Shown here piece by piece: positions 19,043-28,412 of a DNA stretch of 64,000 nucleotides. A program made the position numbers and the translations under genes. Under the pieces are notes generated by a model, which did not search any database, was not told where the DNA came from, and saw only the letters and a program-made list of their open reading frames with translations. Position 1 is the stretch's first letter; the number at the start of each line of letters is the position of its first letter. This DNA comes from Gammaproteobacteria bacterium (GTDB lineage: Bacteria > Pseudomonadota > Gammaproteobacteria > Steroidobacterales > GCA-2729495), in assembly GCA_030583605.1 (NCBI GenBank), contig CP129466.1, positions 2,425,001 to 2,489,000 of the forward strand. Direction: 5' to 3'.

Positions 19043-19657
19043 ATGCTCAGCAGCAACGCCATCGAGTCGATGCTACCGGCAGCCGCGAGCCACAAGGTGG
19101 CGCGCCGCCAGGATCGCACCCGTGAGCGACTGCTCGCGGAGAGCGCCGGCCTGTTTCTCACCCACGGGTTTGCCGCGGTCAGCGTCGAGCAGATCGTCGC
19201 CGCCGCCGGCATTGCCCGCAGCAGCTTCTACCGCTTCTTCGCGAACCGCGAGGAAGTGCTGGCCAGCATCATCCGGCCCGTGTTCGAGCACGGCGTGACG
19301 ACCATGCGCGAGGTCGCCCGCCGGCCGGCCCGGCAGGTCATCGCCGGCGTGCTCGACATGTACCTCGTGCAGTGGCGCACCGGTTCGCCGGCGCTGCGGC
19401 TCGCCACGCGCATGGGCGGCGCCTATTTCCGGCTGTTCGAAGACGTGCACCACGAGTTTCGCGCCAGCCTGACGGGGCTGATGCGGCGGGTGGAACCGAC
19501 CGGACTGCTGCTGAACGGCAGCGGCGAGGCCTCCGCCCGGCTCATTGCCCGGACCGCCGTCCCGGTGCTCGAGGTGTACGCCACGAGCCCCCGCATTGAT
19601 TCCCAGTTCCACCAGACCATGACCGGTCTGCTAGTCAGACCCGAGGTTCAATCATGA
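19043..19657 (+). CDS. TetR/AcrR-family transcriptional regulator
   Basis: A 204-residue regulator. The TetR DNA-binding region spans about residues 22-68, with RERLLAESAGLFLTHGF and the helix-turn-helix VEQIVAAAGIARSSFYRFFANRE. The C-terminal ligand domain is not recognisable beyond the family. It overlaps the following membrane-protein gene by four bases (ATGA), so the two are translated together and the regulator probably controls that gene. It is divergent from the Tat ThDP operon, a second likely target. Confidence 0.9.
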   Translation: MLSSNAIESMLPAAASHKVARRQDRTRERLLAESAGLFLTHGFAAVSVEQIVAAAGIARSSFYRFFANREEVLASIIRPVFEHGVTTMREVARRPARQVIAGVLDMYLVQWRTGSPALRLATRMGGAYFRLFEDVHHEFRASLTGLMRRVEPTGLLLNGSGEASARLIARTAVPVLEVYATSPRIDSQFHQTMTGLLVRPEVQS

Positions 19658-20589
19658 CCACCGCCACCACTGAGCACGACAACGCCTTCAAGCGGATCTT
19701 CTACCGGCCGCCGTTCATCGGCGCGCTCGCCTTCGTCGTCGTGTTCATCATGCAGGGGCTCGGCCACACCCAGATGGTGCTCATGGAGAGCATCTTCGGC
19801 GAGCATTTCGTCTACCAGTCGGCAGCGATCACCGGGCTGGTCGGCGCGGCCTGCCTGTATTTCGGCATGCGCAGCGAGGGCGAGGTCGCTGCCACGTGGC
19901 TGGGCTTCTTTGCCGGCACGTTCCTGTGGACCGGCTGGGTGGAGTTCACGTTCGTCTGGTCGGCCAATGTGCTCGGCGTACCGGACCTCATGGACAAGCA
20001 CGCGCCCGGCGAGATTGCGACCAAGGCCGAGTACCTCGTGATGATGTCCTCGGCCGGCGTACTGCTGGCGACGATGATGCCGCTGATGATGAACCGGGAA
20101 ACCAAGTGCAACATGTTCGTCTGGTTCCAGCGCAACCTGCGGCTGCGCACCGGCAAGCCCAGCCGCGGTTACGAGCGAAACTTCGGCTACATCACCTGCC
20201 TGGAAACCCTCTACGTGCTGTGGTTCTGCTACCTGGCGCTGCTGTTCATCTACGACGAGAGCATCCTGGGCGACCGTCATCCCGTGACTTACGGCATCCT
20301 GTTCGTCGGCACCGTGTGGTCGGTGTACCTGATCCGCCGGCTGCTGCAGATGTGGAAGGTAACGACCGCCATCCGCTACGCGATTCCCACCGCGATCATC
20401 GCTTACAGCTGCTATGAGATCGTCGGCCGCTGGAATCTCTTTGCCGACATCTGGGTGGACCCGGGCAAGTACTGGCTCGAGCTGACCCTGTTCCTCGTCG
20501 CGCTGGTGCTGGCCACGATCATCGCCGCCCTCACCCCGCAGCACATCAAGGCGAAGCTCGACAAGGAAAGCCGGCTCGGGAACGCCTGA
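19654..20589 (+). CDS. Unrecognised polytopic membrane protein (paralogue B), coupled to TetR
   Basis: A 311-residue protein with about seven membrane segments, paralogous to 96-1037. Conserved blocks are GLGHTQMVLME, TWLGFFAG...WVEFTF, ETKCNMFVWFQ, YITCLETLYVLWFCY and IWVDPGKYWLE. It starts inside the stop codon of the TetR gene, so its expression is coupled to the regulator. No known family is recognised. Its linkage to a TetR gene and to catabolic enzymes suggests transport, sensing or membrane-bound redox chemistry, which is inference only. Confidence 0.87.
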   Translation: MTTATTEHDNAFKRIFYRPPFIGALAFVVVFIMQGLGHTQMVLMESIFGEHFVYQSAAITGLVGAACLYFGMRSEGEVAATWLGFFAGTFLWTGWVEFTFVWSANVLGVPDLMDKHAPGEIATKAEYLVMMSSAGVLLATMMPLMMNRETKCNMFVWFQRNLRLRTGKPSRGYERNFGYITCLETLYVLWFCYLALLFIYDESILGDRHPVTYGILFVGTVWSVYLIRRLLQMWKVTTAIRYAIPTAIIAYSCYEIVGRWNLFADIWVDPGKYWLELTLFLVALVLATIIAALTPQHIKAKLDKESRLGNA

Positions 20590-20621
20590 TGGCCTGATTC
20601 GCCCGCTGCCGCCCCGCTGCC

Positions 20622-21941
20622 TTACGCGTTCCCGGCACCGGAGGCGGCCGCGCGCACCGGCAGGCGGCGCACCACCAGCGCGGCGACGAACACGAGCAGG
20701 TTGACGCTACCCATCATCACGAACGGCGCGCCCGGCCCGACCGAGTCGAAGATTCTGCCGCCAGCGAACGTCAGGCAGATCATGCCGACGGATCCGGCCA
20801 GGCCGAACGTGCCGATGACCGTGCCACGCACCGCAGGCGGTGCCTCCTGGCCGATCAGCACGCCGGCACTGACGACGGCACTCGCTTCGCCGAGGCCGGC
20901 CACCACGGCCGCGAGAATCATGCCGCGGCCGAGCGGATCATCCACGGTACCGAGCAGCAGGTAGCCGAACGCGGCCAGGCCAAACGCCAGGCACACGCCG
21001 GTGAGCCGCGCAACGCGGTCGAGGATGACGCCCATCGCGAACGACCACAGCAGCGCCACTCCCTGGGCGATACCGAAGACCATCCCGGCGCGCGCCGTCG
21101 CCGCGCCGATGCTCATGCCCGCCGCCACCCCTGCCTGCACGACCCAGAGCGTGATGAACGTCGTGATGATGACCAGGTCGCCACGGGAGGCGAACGCGCT
21201 GAGATAGCCGAGCGCGATGCGCGGGTTCTCCCGCGCGATCGACAGCCCCTGCGCAGCGAGCCGCAGGACCCCGGCCCGCGTGCGGCTCGTTAGCGCCGGC
21301 GCCTGCAGACCCCAGCGCAGCAGCGCCGCCAGCAAGGCGACGTACAGCGTGAACACCCAGAAACTGGCGCGCAGGGCTGCGACGTCGTCCAGGCCCATCC
21401 GGCTGAACACGAGCGGCAGTCGTGCAAAGGCGGTGGCCATCAGCACGACGCCGAGCCCGTTGCACACACCGACCGCACCCATCCAGCGGCCACGCATGCG
21501 CTCGTCGATGTACTCAGCGATGCAGGTCGACAGCATCACTGTCGCGGCCGTCTGGCCGACCGAATAGAACACGCGTAACGCGACCAGCGCAGCCTCGGAG
21601 CCCGCCAGTGGATAGACGGCGAAACCGGCCGCCATCCACAACATCCCGCCGATGAAAATCGGCCGCCGCCCGATCCGGTCGGATGCCGCCCCGACCAGGC
21701 CGCCGAGCAGGATCTGCACGCCTTCCTGGAGCGACACGAGCACCCCGGCCAGCGCTCCCTGCCGCTCCACGGCGATGTCGAGCACGTTGAAGAGGTACGG
21801 ATTGGCGAAATTCAGGAAGGTGACGAGGCCGATCGTGCTGAAGCTCGCGAACAGCAGTGTCGCGGCATTGCGGGCACTCACGCTCCCGGCCAGCAGAAAC
21901 GGGCCGAGGCGCGCGGCTGGCGCCGCGTGACCGTCGCTCAT
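20622..21941 (-). CDS. Major facilitator superfamily transporter
   Basis: A 439-residue permease with twelve hydrophobic segments. The MFS loop-2 motif appears as GAASDRIGRRPIF. Other blocks are STCIAEYIDERMRGRWMGA and ASAVVSAGVLIGQEAPPAVRGTVIGTFG near the second half. Proteins of this type export drugs or move small organic molecules by proton exchange; the substrate cannot be told. It converges with the TetR-membrane protein pair, with about 30 bp between stop codons. Confidence 0.85.
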   Translation of the reverse strand: MSDGHAAPAARLGPFLLAGSVSARNAATLLFASFSTIGLVTFLNFANPYLFNVLDIAVERQGALAGVLVSLQEGVQILLGGLVGAASDRIGRRPIFIGGMLWMAAGFAVYPLAGSEAALVALRVFYSVGQTAATVMLSTCIAEYIDERMRGRWMGAVGVCNGLGVVLMATAFARLPLVFSRMGLDDVAALRASFWVFTLYVALLAALLRWGLQAPALTSRTRAGVLRLAAQGLSIARENPRIALGYLSAFASRGDLVIITTFITLWVVQAGVAAGMSIGAATARAGMVFGIAQGVALLWSFAMGVILDRVARLTGVCLAFGLAAFGYLLLGTVDDPLGRGMILAAVVAGLGEASAVVSAGVLIGQEAPPAVRGTVIGTFGLAGSVGMICLTFAGGRIFDSVGPGAPFVMMGSVNLLVFVAALVVRRLPVRAAASGAGNA

Positions 21942-22027
21942 GCTCCGGGCCGCCCATCGCTCATGCCGGCAGTCTCCCCGCCCGGATCACTCCGGAGCAA
22001 GTGACACGACGCCACAGGCGTTCACGA

Positions 22028-22421
22028 GGTTCATCGCCCATCTGCGGGAGCGGTTACCGGGGCTCCGGGTCGATCCCGCGCCGTGGCTGCTGGGTGCCGG
22101 GTCGGGACTGAAGTCCCTCCCGGTGCGCAGGCGGCATCAGTGAGGTCGCCAACCGCCATCGCGCACCGACCTTGAGTGTCTCGGGATCTGAACCGCAACA
22201 CCGTCCTGCACTCCGTCCGCTGAGCGCACGCCGGTGGTGTCCCGGTGTCCGGCGAGCGCACGTGTGGAGCCGGCTGCCAGGAGGGCTGCAGCCGGCGCAA
22301 CCCGTAGCGACGAGCACAGGGACGTGCGAGGAGCGGCGCTCGCCGGACACCGGGACACCCCATCACGCGCACCCGCCGGACGAGGATGCGGGCAGATCCG
22401 CCAGCAGATCGGCACTGAACC
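22028..22421. repeat. Dispersed mosaic intergenic element, copy C
   Basis: Starts GGTTCATCGCCCATCTGCGG (22028) and ends with the inverse CAGCAGATCGGCACTGAACC (22402-22421), so both terminal inverted repeats are present. The hairpin module at about 22259-22345 has GCCGGCTGC pairing perfectly with GCAGCCGGC, then CCCGTAGCGACGAGCACAGG. It is flanked by a second palindrome: GGTGTCCCGGTGTCCGGCGA and its inverse TCGCCGGACACCGGGACACC. No gene is seen between 21942 and 22608. Confidence 0.8.
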
Positions 22422-22540
22422 GTTTACGGGCGGCTGCAATTCGGGCACTCTCCGGCGTGCGGCCCTGCGCACGCAGGGCGGTCACCGTCACGATTCCTGG
22501 GGAGGAAGCGCTGCCGCGGGGGATCGCGAGCGCCCGGGAC

Positions 22541-22570
22541 GGGAAGACCGGCGGCCTGGCCGGTCTTCCC
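22541..22570 (-). terminator. Hairpin downstream of the aldehyde dehydrogenase gene
   Basis: GGGAAGACCGGC pairs perfectly with GCCGGTCTTCCC around a six-base loop. It lies about 40 bp beyond the stop of the minus-strand aldehyde dehydrogenase gene. There is no clear U-tract on either side, so it may act as an mRNA 3' stabiliser or a weak or factor-assisted terminator. Confidence 0.5.
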
Positions 22571-22608
22571 GTTACCTTCGGTGTCGTCCACGTCGCGGCG
22601 CCAGATAC

Positions 22609-24036
22609 TCAGGATCTGTAACCCGGCATGACCTTGAGTTCGAGGAAGGCGTCCAGCCCGAACTCACCCCATTCACGACCATTGCCCGATTGCTTGCAGC
22701 CGCCGAAAGGCGCGTCGAGACTCATCGGCGCATCGTTCAGATGCACCATGCCCGCACGGACGGCAGCCGCGACCCGCCGTAACTGCGCCACGTCACTGCC
22801 GGAGACATAAGCCGCCAGGCCGTAGGGGGTGTCGTTGGCTATCGCGATCGCATGCTCCTCGCCGTCGAACGGAATGATGGCGAGCACCGGTCCGAATATC
22901 TCTTCGCGGGCGATCACCATGTCGTTGCGCACGCCGGCGAATACCGTCGGGCGCACGTAGTAGCCGCGCTCGAGACCGGGCGGATTGCCGGGCCCGCCGA
23001 TCACCAGCATGGCGCCCTCCTCCATGCCGGTGCGAATCAGCCGCTGGATCTTCTCGTGCTGGTTGCGGCTGATCACCGGCCCGAGATCGGTCGCGGGATC
23101 GCGCGGATCGCCAACCTTGAGTGCACCGGCGACCTCGCGCGCGATAGCGACGGCGCGATCGTGCAGCTCACGCGGCACCAGCATGCGCGACGGTGCGTTG
23201 CACGACTGGCCGCTGTTGCCGAAGCACTCGCGCACGCCCGCCGTGACCGCACGCTCGAGGACGCCTGCATCGAGGATGATGTTCGGTGATTTGCCACCGA
23301 GTTCCTGGTGAACCCGCTTGACGCTGGCGGCCGCCGCCATCGCCACCGCGACGCCGCCGCGGGTGGAACCGGTGAAGGAGACCATGTCCACTGCAGGGTG
23401 GGCCGCGAGCGACTGCCCGACAACGGGCCCGTCGCCATGAACCATGTTGAACACCCCGGACGGGACGCCGGCCTCGTGCAGCACCTCGGCAAATACCGCG
23501 GCGGAGAGCGGCGCGATCTCGCTCGGCTTGAGCACCATCGTGCAGCCGGCGGCCAGTGCCGGTGCGACCTTGCAGGCAATCTGGTTGATCGGCCAGTTCC
23601 AGGGCGTAATGAGCGCACACACGCCGACCGGCTCGCGCTGCAGGCGCATGCTGCCGCGATCCTCCGTGAACGGGTAAGTGCGCATGACCTCCAGCATCGT
23701 CGTGAAATGGCCGGTGCCGAGGCGCGTCTGCGAGCGCTTCGCGAATGCGAGCGGCGCGCCGAGTTCGGTGGAGATGGCCTCGGCGACATCGTCCTGGCGC
23801 CGCCTGTAGACCTCGACGATGCGTGCGAGCAGCGCGCTGCGCTCGGCCACGCTGGTGCGCGACCAGGCGGGAAATGCACGGCGCGCCGCCGCGACTGCGC
23901 GCTCCGCGTCGGCCTCGGTGCCGAGACGGATGGCGCCGACCGCTTCCTCCGTCGCCGGATTGATGACCGGAAACTCGCGCCCGCCGGGCGGCACCGTCCA
24001 TTGACCATCGATGTAGAAACCGCGGAAATCGCCCAT
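22609..24036 (-). CDS. NAD(P)-dependent aldehyde dehydrogenase
   Basis: A 475-residue aldehyde dehydrogenase. The family blocks are ITPWNWPINQI, KPSEIAPLSA, SFTGSTRGG, the general-base Glu in HQELGGKSPNI and the nucleophile Cys in GNSGQSCNAPSRM. The substrate is not determinable; it resembles the broad-specificity group that acts on aliphatic or aromatic aldehydes. The ATG at 24036 has GGGGGAG seven bases upstream and starts MGDFRGFYIDGQW, the usual N-terminus. It is divergent from the TVP38 gene with about 118 bp between. Confidence 0.9.
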   Translation of the reverse strand: MGDFRGFYIDGQWTVPPGGREFPVINPATEEAVGAIRLGTEADAERAVAAARRAFPAWSRTSVAERSALLARIVEVYRRRQDDVAEAISTELGAPLAFAKRSQTRLGTGHFTTMLEVMRTYPFTEDRGSMRLQREPVGVCALITPWNWPINQIACKVAPALAAGCTMVLKPSEIAPLSAAVFAEVLHEAGVPSGVFNMVHGDGPVVGQSLAAHPAVDMVSFTGSTRGGVAVAMAAAASVKRVHQELGGKSPNIILDAGVLERAVTAGVRECFGNSGQSCNAPSRMLVPRELHDRAVAIAREVAGALKVGDPRDPATDLGPVISRNQHEKIQRLIRTGMEEGAMLVIGGPGNPPGLERGYYVRPTVFAGVRNDMVIAREEIFGPVLAIIPFDGEEHAIAIANDTPYGLAAYVSGSDVAQLRRVAAAVRAGMVHLNDAPMSLDAPFGGCKQSGNGREWGEFGLDAFLELKVMPGYRS

Positions 24037-24154
24037 ACGACGCTCCCCCGGCCGCGCGGCATCCGTCCGGCCGGGCCGGGCCATTTCGTGGAATGACCCG
24101 GGCATTGTATCGTGCCGGGCTGGCGCGCCCCGGTGTGCCGCCGAGCGGCTGACC

Positions 24155-24847
24155 ATGAACAAGAATCGCCTGATCCTCGCGGGCCTGATGCTCGGCACAC
24201 TCATCGCCGCGTACTGGCTCGGCCTCGATCGCTTCCTGAGCCTGGACTACCTGCGCGCCTCGCTGGACGGCATACAGCGCCTCGTCGCCGCGAACTTCGC
24301 GGCCACCCTGCTCGGGTTCTTCGCGCTGTATGTCGCGCTGACCTCGCTCAGCGTCCCCGGGGCGGCCCTGACGATGACGCTGGCCGCCGGGGCGTTGTTC
24401 GGGGTCCTCTGGGGTTCGGTGCTGGTATCGTTCGCCAGCGCGATCGGAGGCACCATCGCCTGCCTCATCTCGCGTTTCCTGCTGCGGGAGTTTGCCGAAC
24501 GCAGGTTCCCCTTTGCCGTCGAGCGGGTGAACCGCGGCCTGCGCGAGGATGGCGCCTACTACCTGTTCGGACTGCGGCTGGTGCCGGTGTTCCCGTACTT
24601 CGTCGTCAACGTGGTGATGGGGCTGACCCGGATGCCGCTGCGCACCTTCTACTGGGTGAGCCAGCTCGGGATGCTGCCTGCAGTCGTGGTCTTCGTGAAT
24701 GCGGGCACGCAGCTTGCGAAGATCCAGGAACCGCGCGGCATCCTCGCGCCCGGGGTGGTGGTCTCACTCACGCTGCTCGGCATCTTCCCGATCGTCGCCA
24801 GGAAGGCCGCAACGGCCGTCATCGCCTGGCACCGGGGCCGCGCGTGA
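24155..24847 (+). CDS. TVP38/TMEM64 (DedA-like) membrane protein
   Basis: A 230-residue inner-membrane protein with five or six helices and the SNARE-associated/VTT domain: SVPGAALTMTLAAGALFG in the first half and the re-entrant block FGLRLVPVFPYFVVNVVMGLT in the second. Family members are linked to lipid flipping or membrane homeostasis. Its gene overlaps the next, a flavin disulfide oxidoreductase, by four bases (GTGA). This pairing is common in bacteria and suggests they work together, possibly in redox-linked membrane or metal stress handling. Confidence 0.85.
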   Translation: MNKNRLILAGLMLGTLIAAYWLGLDRFLSLDYLRASLDGIQRLVAANFAATLLGFFALYVALTSLSVPGAALTMTLAAGALFGVLWGSVLVSFASAIGGTIACLISRFLLREFAERRFPFAVERVNRGLREDGAYYLFGLRLVPVFPYFVVNVVMGLTRMPLRTFYWVSQLGMLPAVVVFVNAGTQLAKIQEPRGILAPGVVVSLTLLGIFPIVARKAATAVIAWHRGRA

Positions 24848-26298
24848 GCGCAGGCGCCGGGCGCAGACCGCGACGCTTCGACGCCAACCTGGTCGTGATC
24901 GGCGCCGGCTCGGCCGGACTGGTCAGCGCATCGGTCGCCGCCGCGGCCAGGGCGAAGGTCGTGCTGATCGAGGCCGGGCGCATGGGCGGCGACTGCCTGA
25001 ACACCGGCTGCGTGCCGAGCAAGGCGCTGCTGCGCTCCGCGCGCATCGCGGCGCAGATGCGCCGGGCAGCGGACTTCGGGGTCGTCGCGGGGCCGGTGAC
25101 CGTCGACTTTGCGGGCGTCATGGCGCGCGTTGCCAGCGTCATCGAGCGGATCGCGCCGCACGACTCGGTGGAGCGCTACACGAAGCTCGGCGTCGAGTGC
25201 CTGTCCGGCGCGGCCACACTCCTTTCGCCGTGGGAGGTCGGGGTCGGCTCGCGCGTGATCAGCACCCGCGCGATCGTGCTCGCCACCGGCGCAAGCCCGG
25301 CCCTGCCGCCGCTTGCGGGTCGCGATGCAGCGGACCCGCTCACCGCGGCGAATCTCTGGGCACTGCGGGAACTCCCGCGCCGGCTCCTGGTGCTCGGCGG
25401 CGGGCCGCAAGGCTGCGAATTCGCGCAGGCATTCCGCCAGCTCGGGAGCGAGGTCACGCTGGTGGAGATGCAATCGCAGCTCCTGGCACAGGAGGATGCG
25501 GAGGTTGGCGCGGCACTCGCGGCGCGTTTCACGCGCGAAGGCATCAGCGTGCTCACCGGCTGGCGGGCACTCGCCGTGGGGCAGCCGGGCGAGCTGCGCA
25601 TCGGGCGCGATGGTGCGTCGCGCGTGGCCGGCTTCGACCGCATCCTGGTGGCAACGGGGCGCTCACCCCGCACCACGGGACTCGGGCTCGAGCGGGTCGG
25701 CGTCGGCTTGAATCCGGACGGCACCGTGCAGGTCAACGAATTCCTGCAGACGACCCGCCCGAACATCTATGCCTGCGGCGACGTCGCCGGGCCGTACCAG
25801 CTCACCCACGCCGCCGCGCACCAGGCCTGGTACTGCGCCACCAATGCGCTCTTCGGCGCCCTGCGACGCTCGCGCATCGACTACGCGGTGCTGCCGCGGG
25901 TGGTATTCACCGACCCGGAGGTTGCCCGGGTGGGCCTGAACGAAACGCAGGCGCGGGAACGTGGTATCCGCTGCGAGACCACCCGCTACGGCTTCGACGA
26001 CCTCGACCGCGCCATTGCCGACGGCACGACGGAAGGCTTCATCAAGGTGCTGACGCCGCCCGGTTCGGACCGCATTCTCGGTGCCACCATCGTCGGCCCC
26101 CATGCAGGCGAACTCATTGCCGAGTTCGCGCTGGCGATGCGCCACGGGCTCGGCCTGCGCAAGGTGCTCGGCACGATTCACAGCTACCCGACACTCGCCG
26201 AAGCCAACCGGTTTACCGCCCTCGCCTGGCAGCGCACCCGCCTCCCGGCGACGTTGCTCGGGATCGCGGGCCATTTCCACCGCTGGCGGCGCGGCTGA
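24844..26298 (+). CDS. Pyridine nucleotide-disulfide oxidoreductase (mercuric-reductase-like)
   Basis: A 484-residue FAD enzyme. The FAD fold is VIGAGSAGLVSASVAAAA; the redox-active cysteine pair is in GGDCLNTGCVPSK; the NAD(P) fold is VLGGGPQGCEFAQAF; the second FAD block is IYACGDVAGPYQLTHAA. In the dimerisation domain the sequence is IHSYPTLAEA: the position that is His in lipoamide and glutathione reductases (HPTxxE) is Tyr here. There is no extra C-terminal cysteine pair as needed for mercury reduction and no N-terminal heavy-metal domain. The true electron acceptor is unknown. Translation starts at GTG in the stop of the TVP38 gene. Confidence 0.85.
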   Translation: MSAGAGRRPRRFDANLVVIGAGSAGLVSASVAAAARAKVVLIEAGRMGGDCLNTGCVPSKALLRSARIAAQMRRAADFGVVAGPVTVDFAGVMARVASVIERIAPHDSVERYTKLGVECLSGAATLLSPWEVGVGSRVISTRAIVLATGASPALPPLAGRDAADPLTAANLWALRELPRRLLVLGGGPQGCEFAQAFRQLGSEVTLVEMQSQLLAQEDAEVGAALAARFTREGISVLTGWRALAVGQPGELRIGRDGASRVAGFDRILVATGRSPRTTGLGLERVGVGLNPDGTVQVNEFLQTTRPNIYACGDVAGPYQLTHAAAHQAWYCATNALFGALRRSRIDYAVLPRVVFTDPEVARVGLNETQARERGIRCETTRYGFDDLDRAIADGTTEGFIKVLTPPGSDRILGATIVGPHAGELIAEFALAMRHGLGLRKVLGTIHSYPTLAEANRFTALAWQRTRLPATLLGIAGHFHRWRRG

Positions 26299-26433
26299 GG
26301 CCGGTCGCCGGTCGCCGGCACCCGGGCGCCGTGCCCGGGTCCACGGGCCGGGGCCGCGGAAACAAATTGTTACAGCCCGCCGCTGCCTTTCGTGGCAAGG
26401 TGGCCGGATATTCGAGGCCAGAACACGCCCCGC

Positions 26434-27129
26434 ATGAACGCTGCCGGCGAATCGGTAATCGAGATCCGCGCCCTTGCCCGCAGTTATCCGATGGGCGATG
26501 CGGTGGTCCACGCATTGCACGGCGTGGACCTCAGCATCCGCCACGGCGAGTACGTCGCGATCATGGGACCGTCCGGCTCGGGCAAGTCCAGCCTGATGAA
26601 CATCATCGGCTGTCTCGACTCACCCGATGCGGGCGACTACCACCTCAACGGGCGCCAGGTCTCGCGCCTGAAGGACGGCGAGCTTGCGGCAATCCGCAAT
26701 CGAGAGATCGGCTTCGTGTTCCAGACCTTCAACCTGCTGCAGCGGGCGACCGCGCTGCATAACGTCGAACTGCCGCTGATCTACGCCGGTGTCGGACGGC
26801 GGGAGCGCATCGAGCGCGCGACGAAGGCACTCGAGATGGTCGGGCTCTCCGACCGCATGCACCACCGGCCGGGCGAGCTGTCCGGCGGTCAGCGGCAACG
26901 GGTCGCCATCGCGCGGGCCCTGGTCAACCGGCCGAGCCTGCTGCTGGCGGACGAGCCGACCGGCAATCTCGACTCGACGACTGCCGCGGAGATCCTGGCC
27001 ACTTTCGATCGGCTGCACGCCGCCGGCAATACCATCGTCCTGGTCACCCACGACGAAACAGTGGCGCGGCGCGCCAAACGAATCATCCGGCTCCGCGACG
27101 GGGCCATCGAGGCGGACGCAAAAACATGA
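26434..27129 (+). CDS. ABC transporter ATP-binding protein, MacB/LolD type
   Basis: A 231-residue ATPase with Walker [10 protein letters not shown]-loop VFQTFNLL, signature [15 protein letters not shown], Walker [14 protein letters not shown] and switch His in VTHDE. The sequence is of the group that powers MacB/FtsX-type permeases, which drive mechanotransmission export rather than classical transport. It overlaps the following adaptor gene by four bases (ATGA). With the adaptor and permease it forms a three-gene export system. The ATG at 26434 gives a normal N-terminus; no strong RBS is visible and a GTG 14 codons upstream is possible. Confidence 0.9.
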   Translation: MNAAGESVIEIRALARSYPMGDAVVHALHGVDLSIRHGEYVAIMGPSGSGKSSLMNIIGCLDSPDAGDYHLNGRQVSRLKDGELAAIRNREIGFVFQTFNLLQRATALHNVELPLIYAGVGRRERIERATKALEMVGLSDRMHHRPGELSGGQRQRVAIARALVNRPSLLLADEPTGNLDSTTAAEILATFDRLHAAGNTIVLVTHDETVARRAKRIIRLRDGAIEADAKT

Positions 27130-28412
27130 CCAGATACTGCCTGAGGTTGATCCCGCTCCATATCGCTGCACTGGCTGTCGTCGGCTGTGCCGAAAAGGAA
27201 GCGGCGCCACCACTGGAGACGGCGATCGTCGAAAAGCGCGACATCGTCGTGGCCGTCGAGGCAGCGGGCACCATCGAACCGCTGCTGACCGTGGAAATCA
27301 AATCCAAGGCCTCCGGCGAGGTACTCAAGGCCGAAGGCCAGACGGGCCAGGTCGTGACTGCCGGGACGTTGCTGGTACAGATCGACAAGCGCAGCCCGCG
27401 CAATCTGCTCGCCCAGGCCGAGTCGGAACTCGAGGCGGCCATCGCCCGCCGCACCATCGCGAAAGCGCAGAACGAACGCGCCAGGGTGCTGTTCGGCTCA
27501 CGCACCATCAACGAGGTGGACTACGAGACGACCCAGGTCGAGTATGCGAACGCCAAGGCCGACGTGGTGCGCGCGCAGGTGGCCGTGGAGAACGCGCGCA
27601 TCACGCTCGACGACACCGACGTACGCGCCCCGATCACCGGCACGATCATCGAGAAACTGGTGGAAACCGGGCAGGTCATTTCTTCGCCGATGAAAGATTT
27701 CGGCGGTGGCACGTCTCTGATGAAGATGGCCGATCTCTCCACCGTGCAGGTCCGTGCGCTGGTCGATGAAACCGACGTCGGCAAGATCCAGCCGGGAAAG
27801 CCGGTCACGGTGCGGGTGGCGGCCTATCCGAACCAGCCCTTCCCGGGCGAGGTGCACAAAATCGAGCCCCAGGCGCAGGCCGACCAGAGCGTGACCACCT
27901 TCGCGGTGCTGATCCGCCTGCCGAATCCCCAGGGCCTGCTGCGCCCGGGCATGAACGCGGACGTGGAGATCCGCGTGGCCGAACGCGACGGCGTGCTGGC
28001 CGTCCCGAACGGCGCGCTGCGCACGCCACGCGAAATCGCCACCGCAGCGGCCGCCGTCGGCCTGGACCCGGCGCAGGTACGCGAGCAGCTCGGCGCCGGC
28101 GCGACCGGGAGACGTGAGGCGGCGGCCGGCGCGGGGACTGATTATGAGTACGGCGGGCGCTACTGGGCGTTCGTCGAGCGCGGCGGCACGCCGATGGCGG
28201 TCAACGTCACCACGGGGATCACCGACCTCGAGTACAGCGAGGTCCGGGAGGGCCTGGCGGCAGGCGACGCGGTCGTCCTGCTGCCCAGCACCGGGCTGCT
28301 CGAAGCCCAGGCCCGGGGACGCGAAATGATGAGCCGCTTCAGCGTCATGCCCGGCACCGGCAAGCAGGACAGCCGCTCCCGCCAGGGCAAGGCCGACAAT
28401 GCTGCTCGGTGA
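27126..28412 (+). CDS. Periplasmic adaptor (MacA/HlyD-type membrane fusion) lipoprotein
   Basis: A 428-residue membrane fusion protein. A short hydrophobic N-terminus ends in the lipobox VVGC, so it is probably lipid-anchored. The lipoyl halves are around residues 50-85 ([20 protein letters not shown]) and 160-190 ([18 protein letters not shown]), with a helical hairpin between them, then beta-barrel and membrane-proximal domains. An Ala/Gly-rich insertion near residues 300-340 is unusual. It links the ABC ATPase/permease to an outer-membrane channel; no TolC gene is present in the window. Confidence 0.88.
   Translation: MTRYCLRLIPLHIAALAVVGCAEKEAAPPLETAIVEKRDIVVAVEAAGTIEPLLTVEIKSKASGEVLKAEGQTGQVVTAGTLLVQIDKRSPRNLLAQAESELEAAIARRTIAKAQNERARVLFGSRTINEVDYETTQVEYANAKADVVRAQVAVENARITLDDTDVRAPITGTIIEKLVETGQVISSPMKDFGGGTSLMKMADLSTVQVRALVDETDVGKIQPGKPVTVRVAAYPNQPFPGEVHKIEPQAQADQSVTTFAVLIRLPNPQGLLRPGMNADVEIRVAERDGVLAVPNGALRTPREIATAAAAVGLDPAQVREQLGAGATGRREAAAGAGTDYEYGGRYWAFVERGGTPMAVNVTTGITDLEYSEVREGLAAGDAVVLLPSTGLLEAQARGREMMSRFSVMPGTGKQDSRSRQGKADNAAR

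Noticed and set aside
22541..22570. A classical rho-independent terminator
   Set aside because: The 12-bp stem is perfect but no U-tract follows on either strand, so it is listed only as a hairpin with modest confidence.
24844..26298. Mercuric reductase (merA)
   Set aside because: No C-terminal cysteine pair, no heavy-metal-associated domain and no mer genes; only a general disulfide-reductase call is justified.
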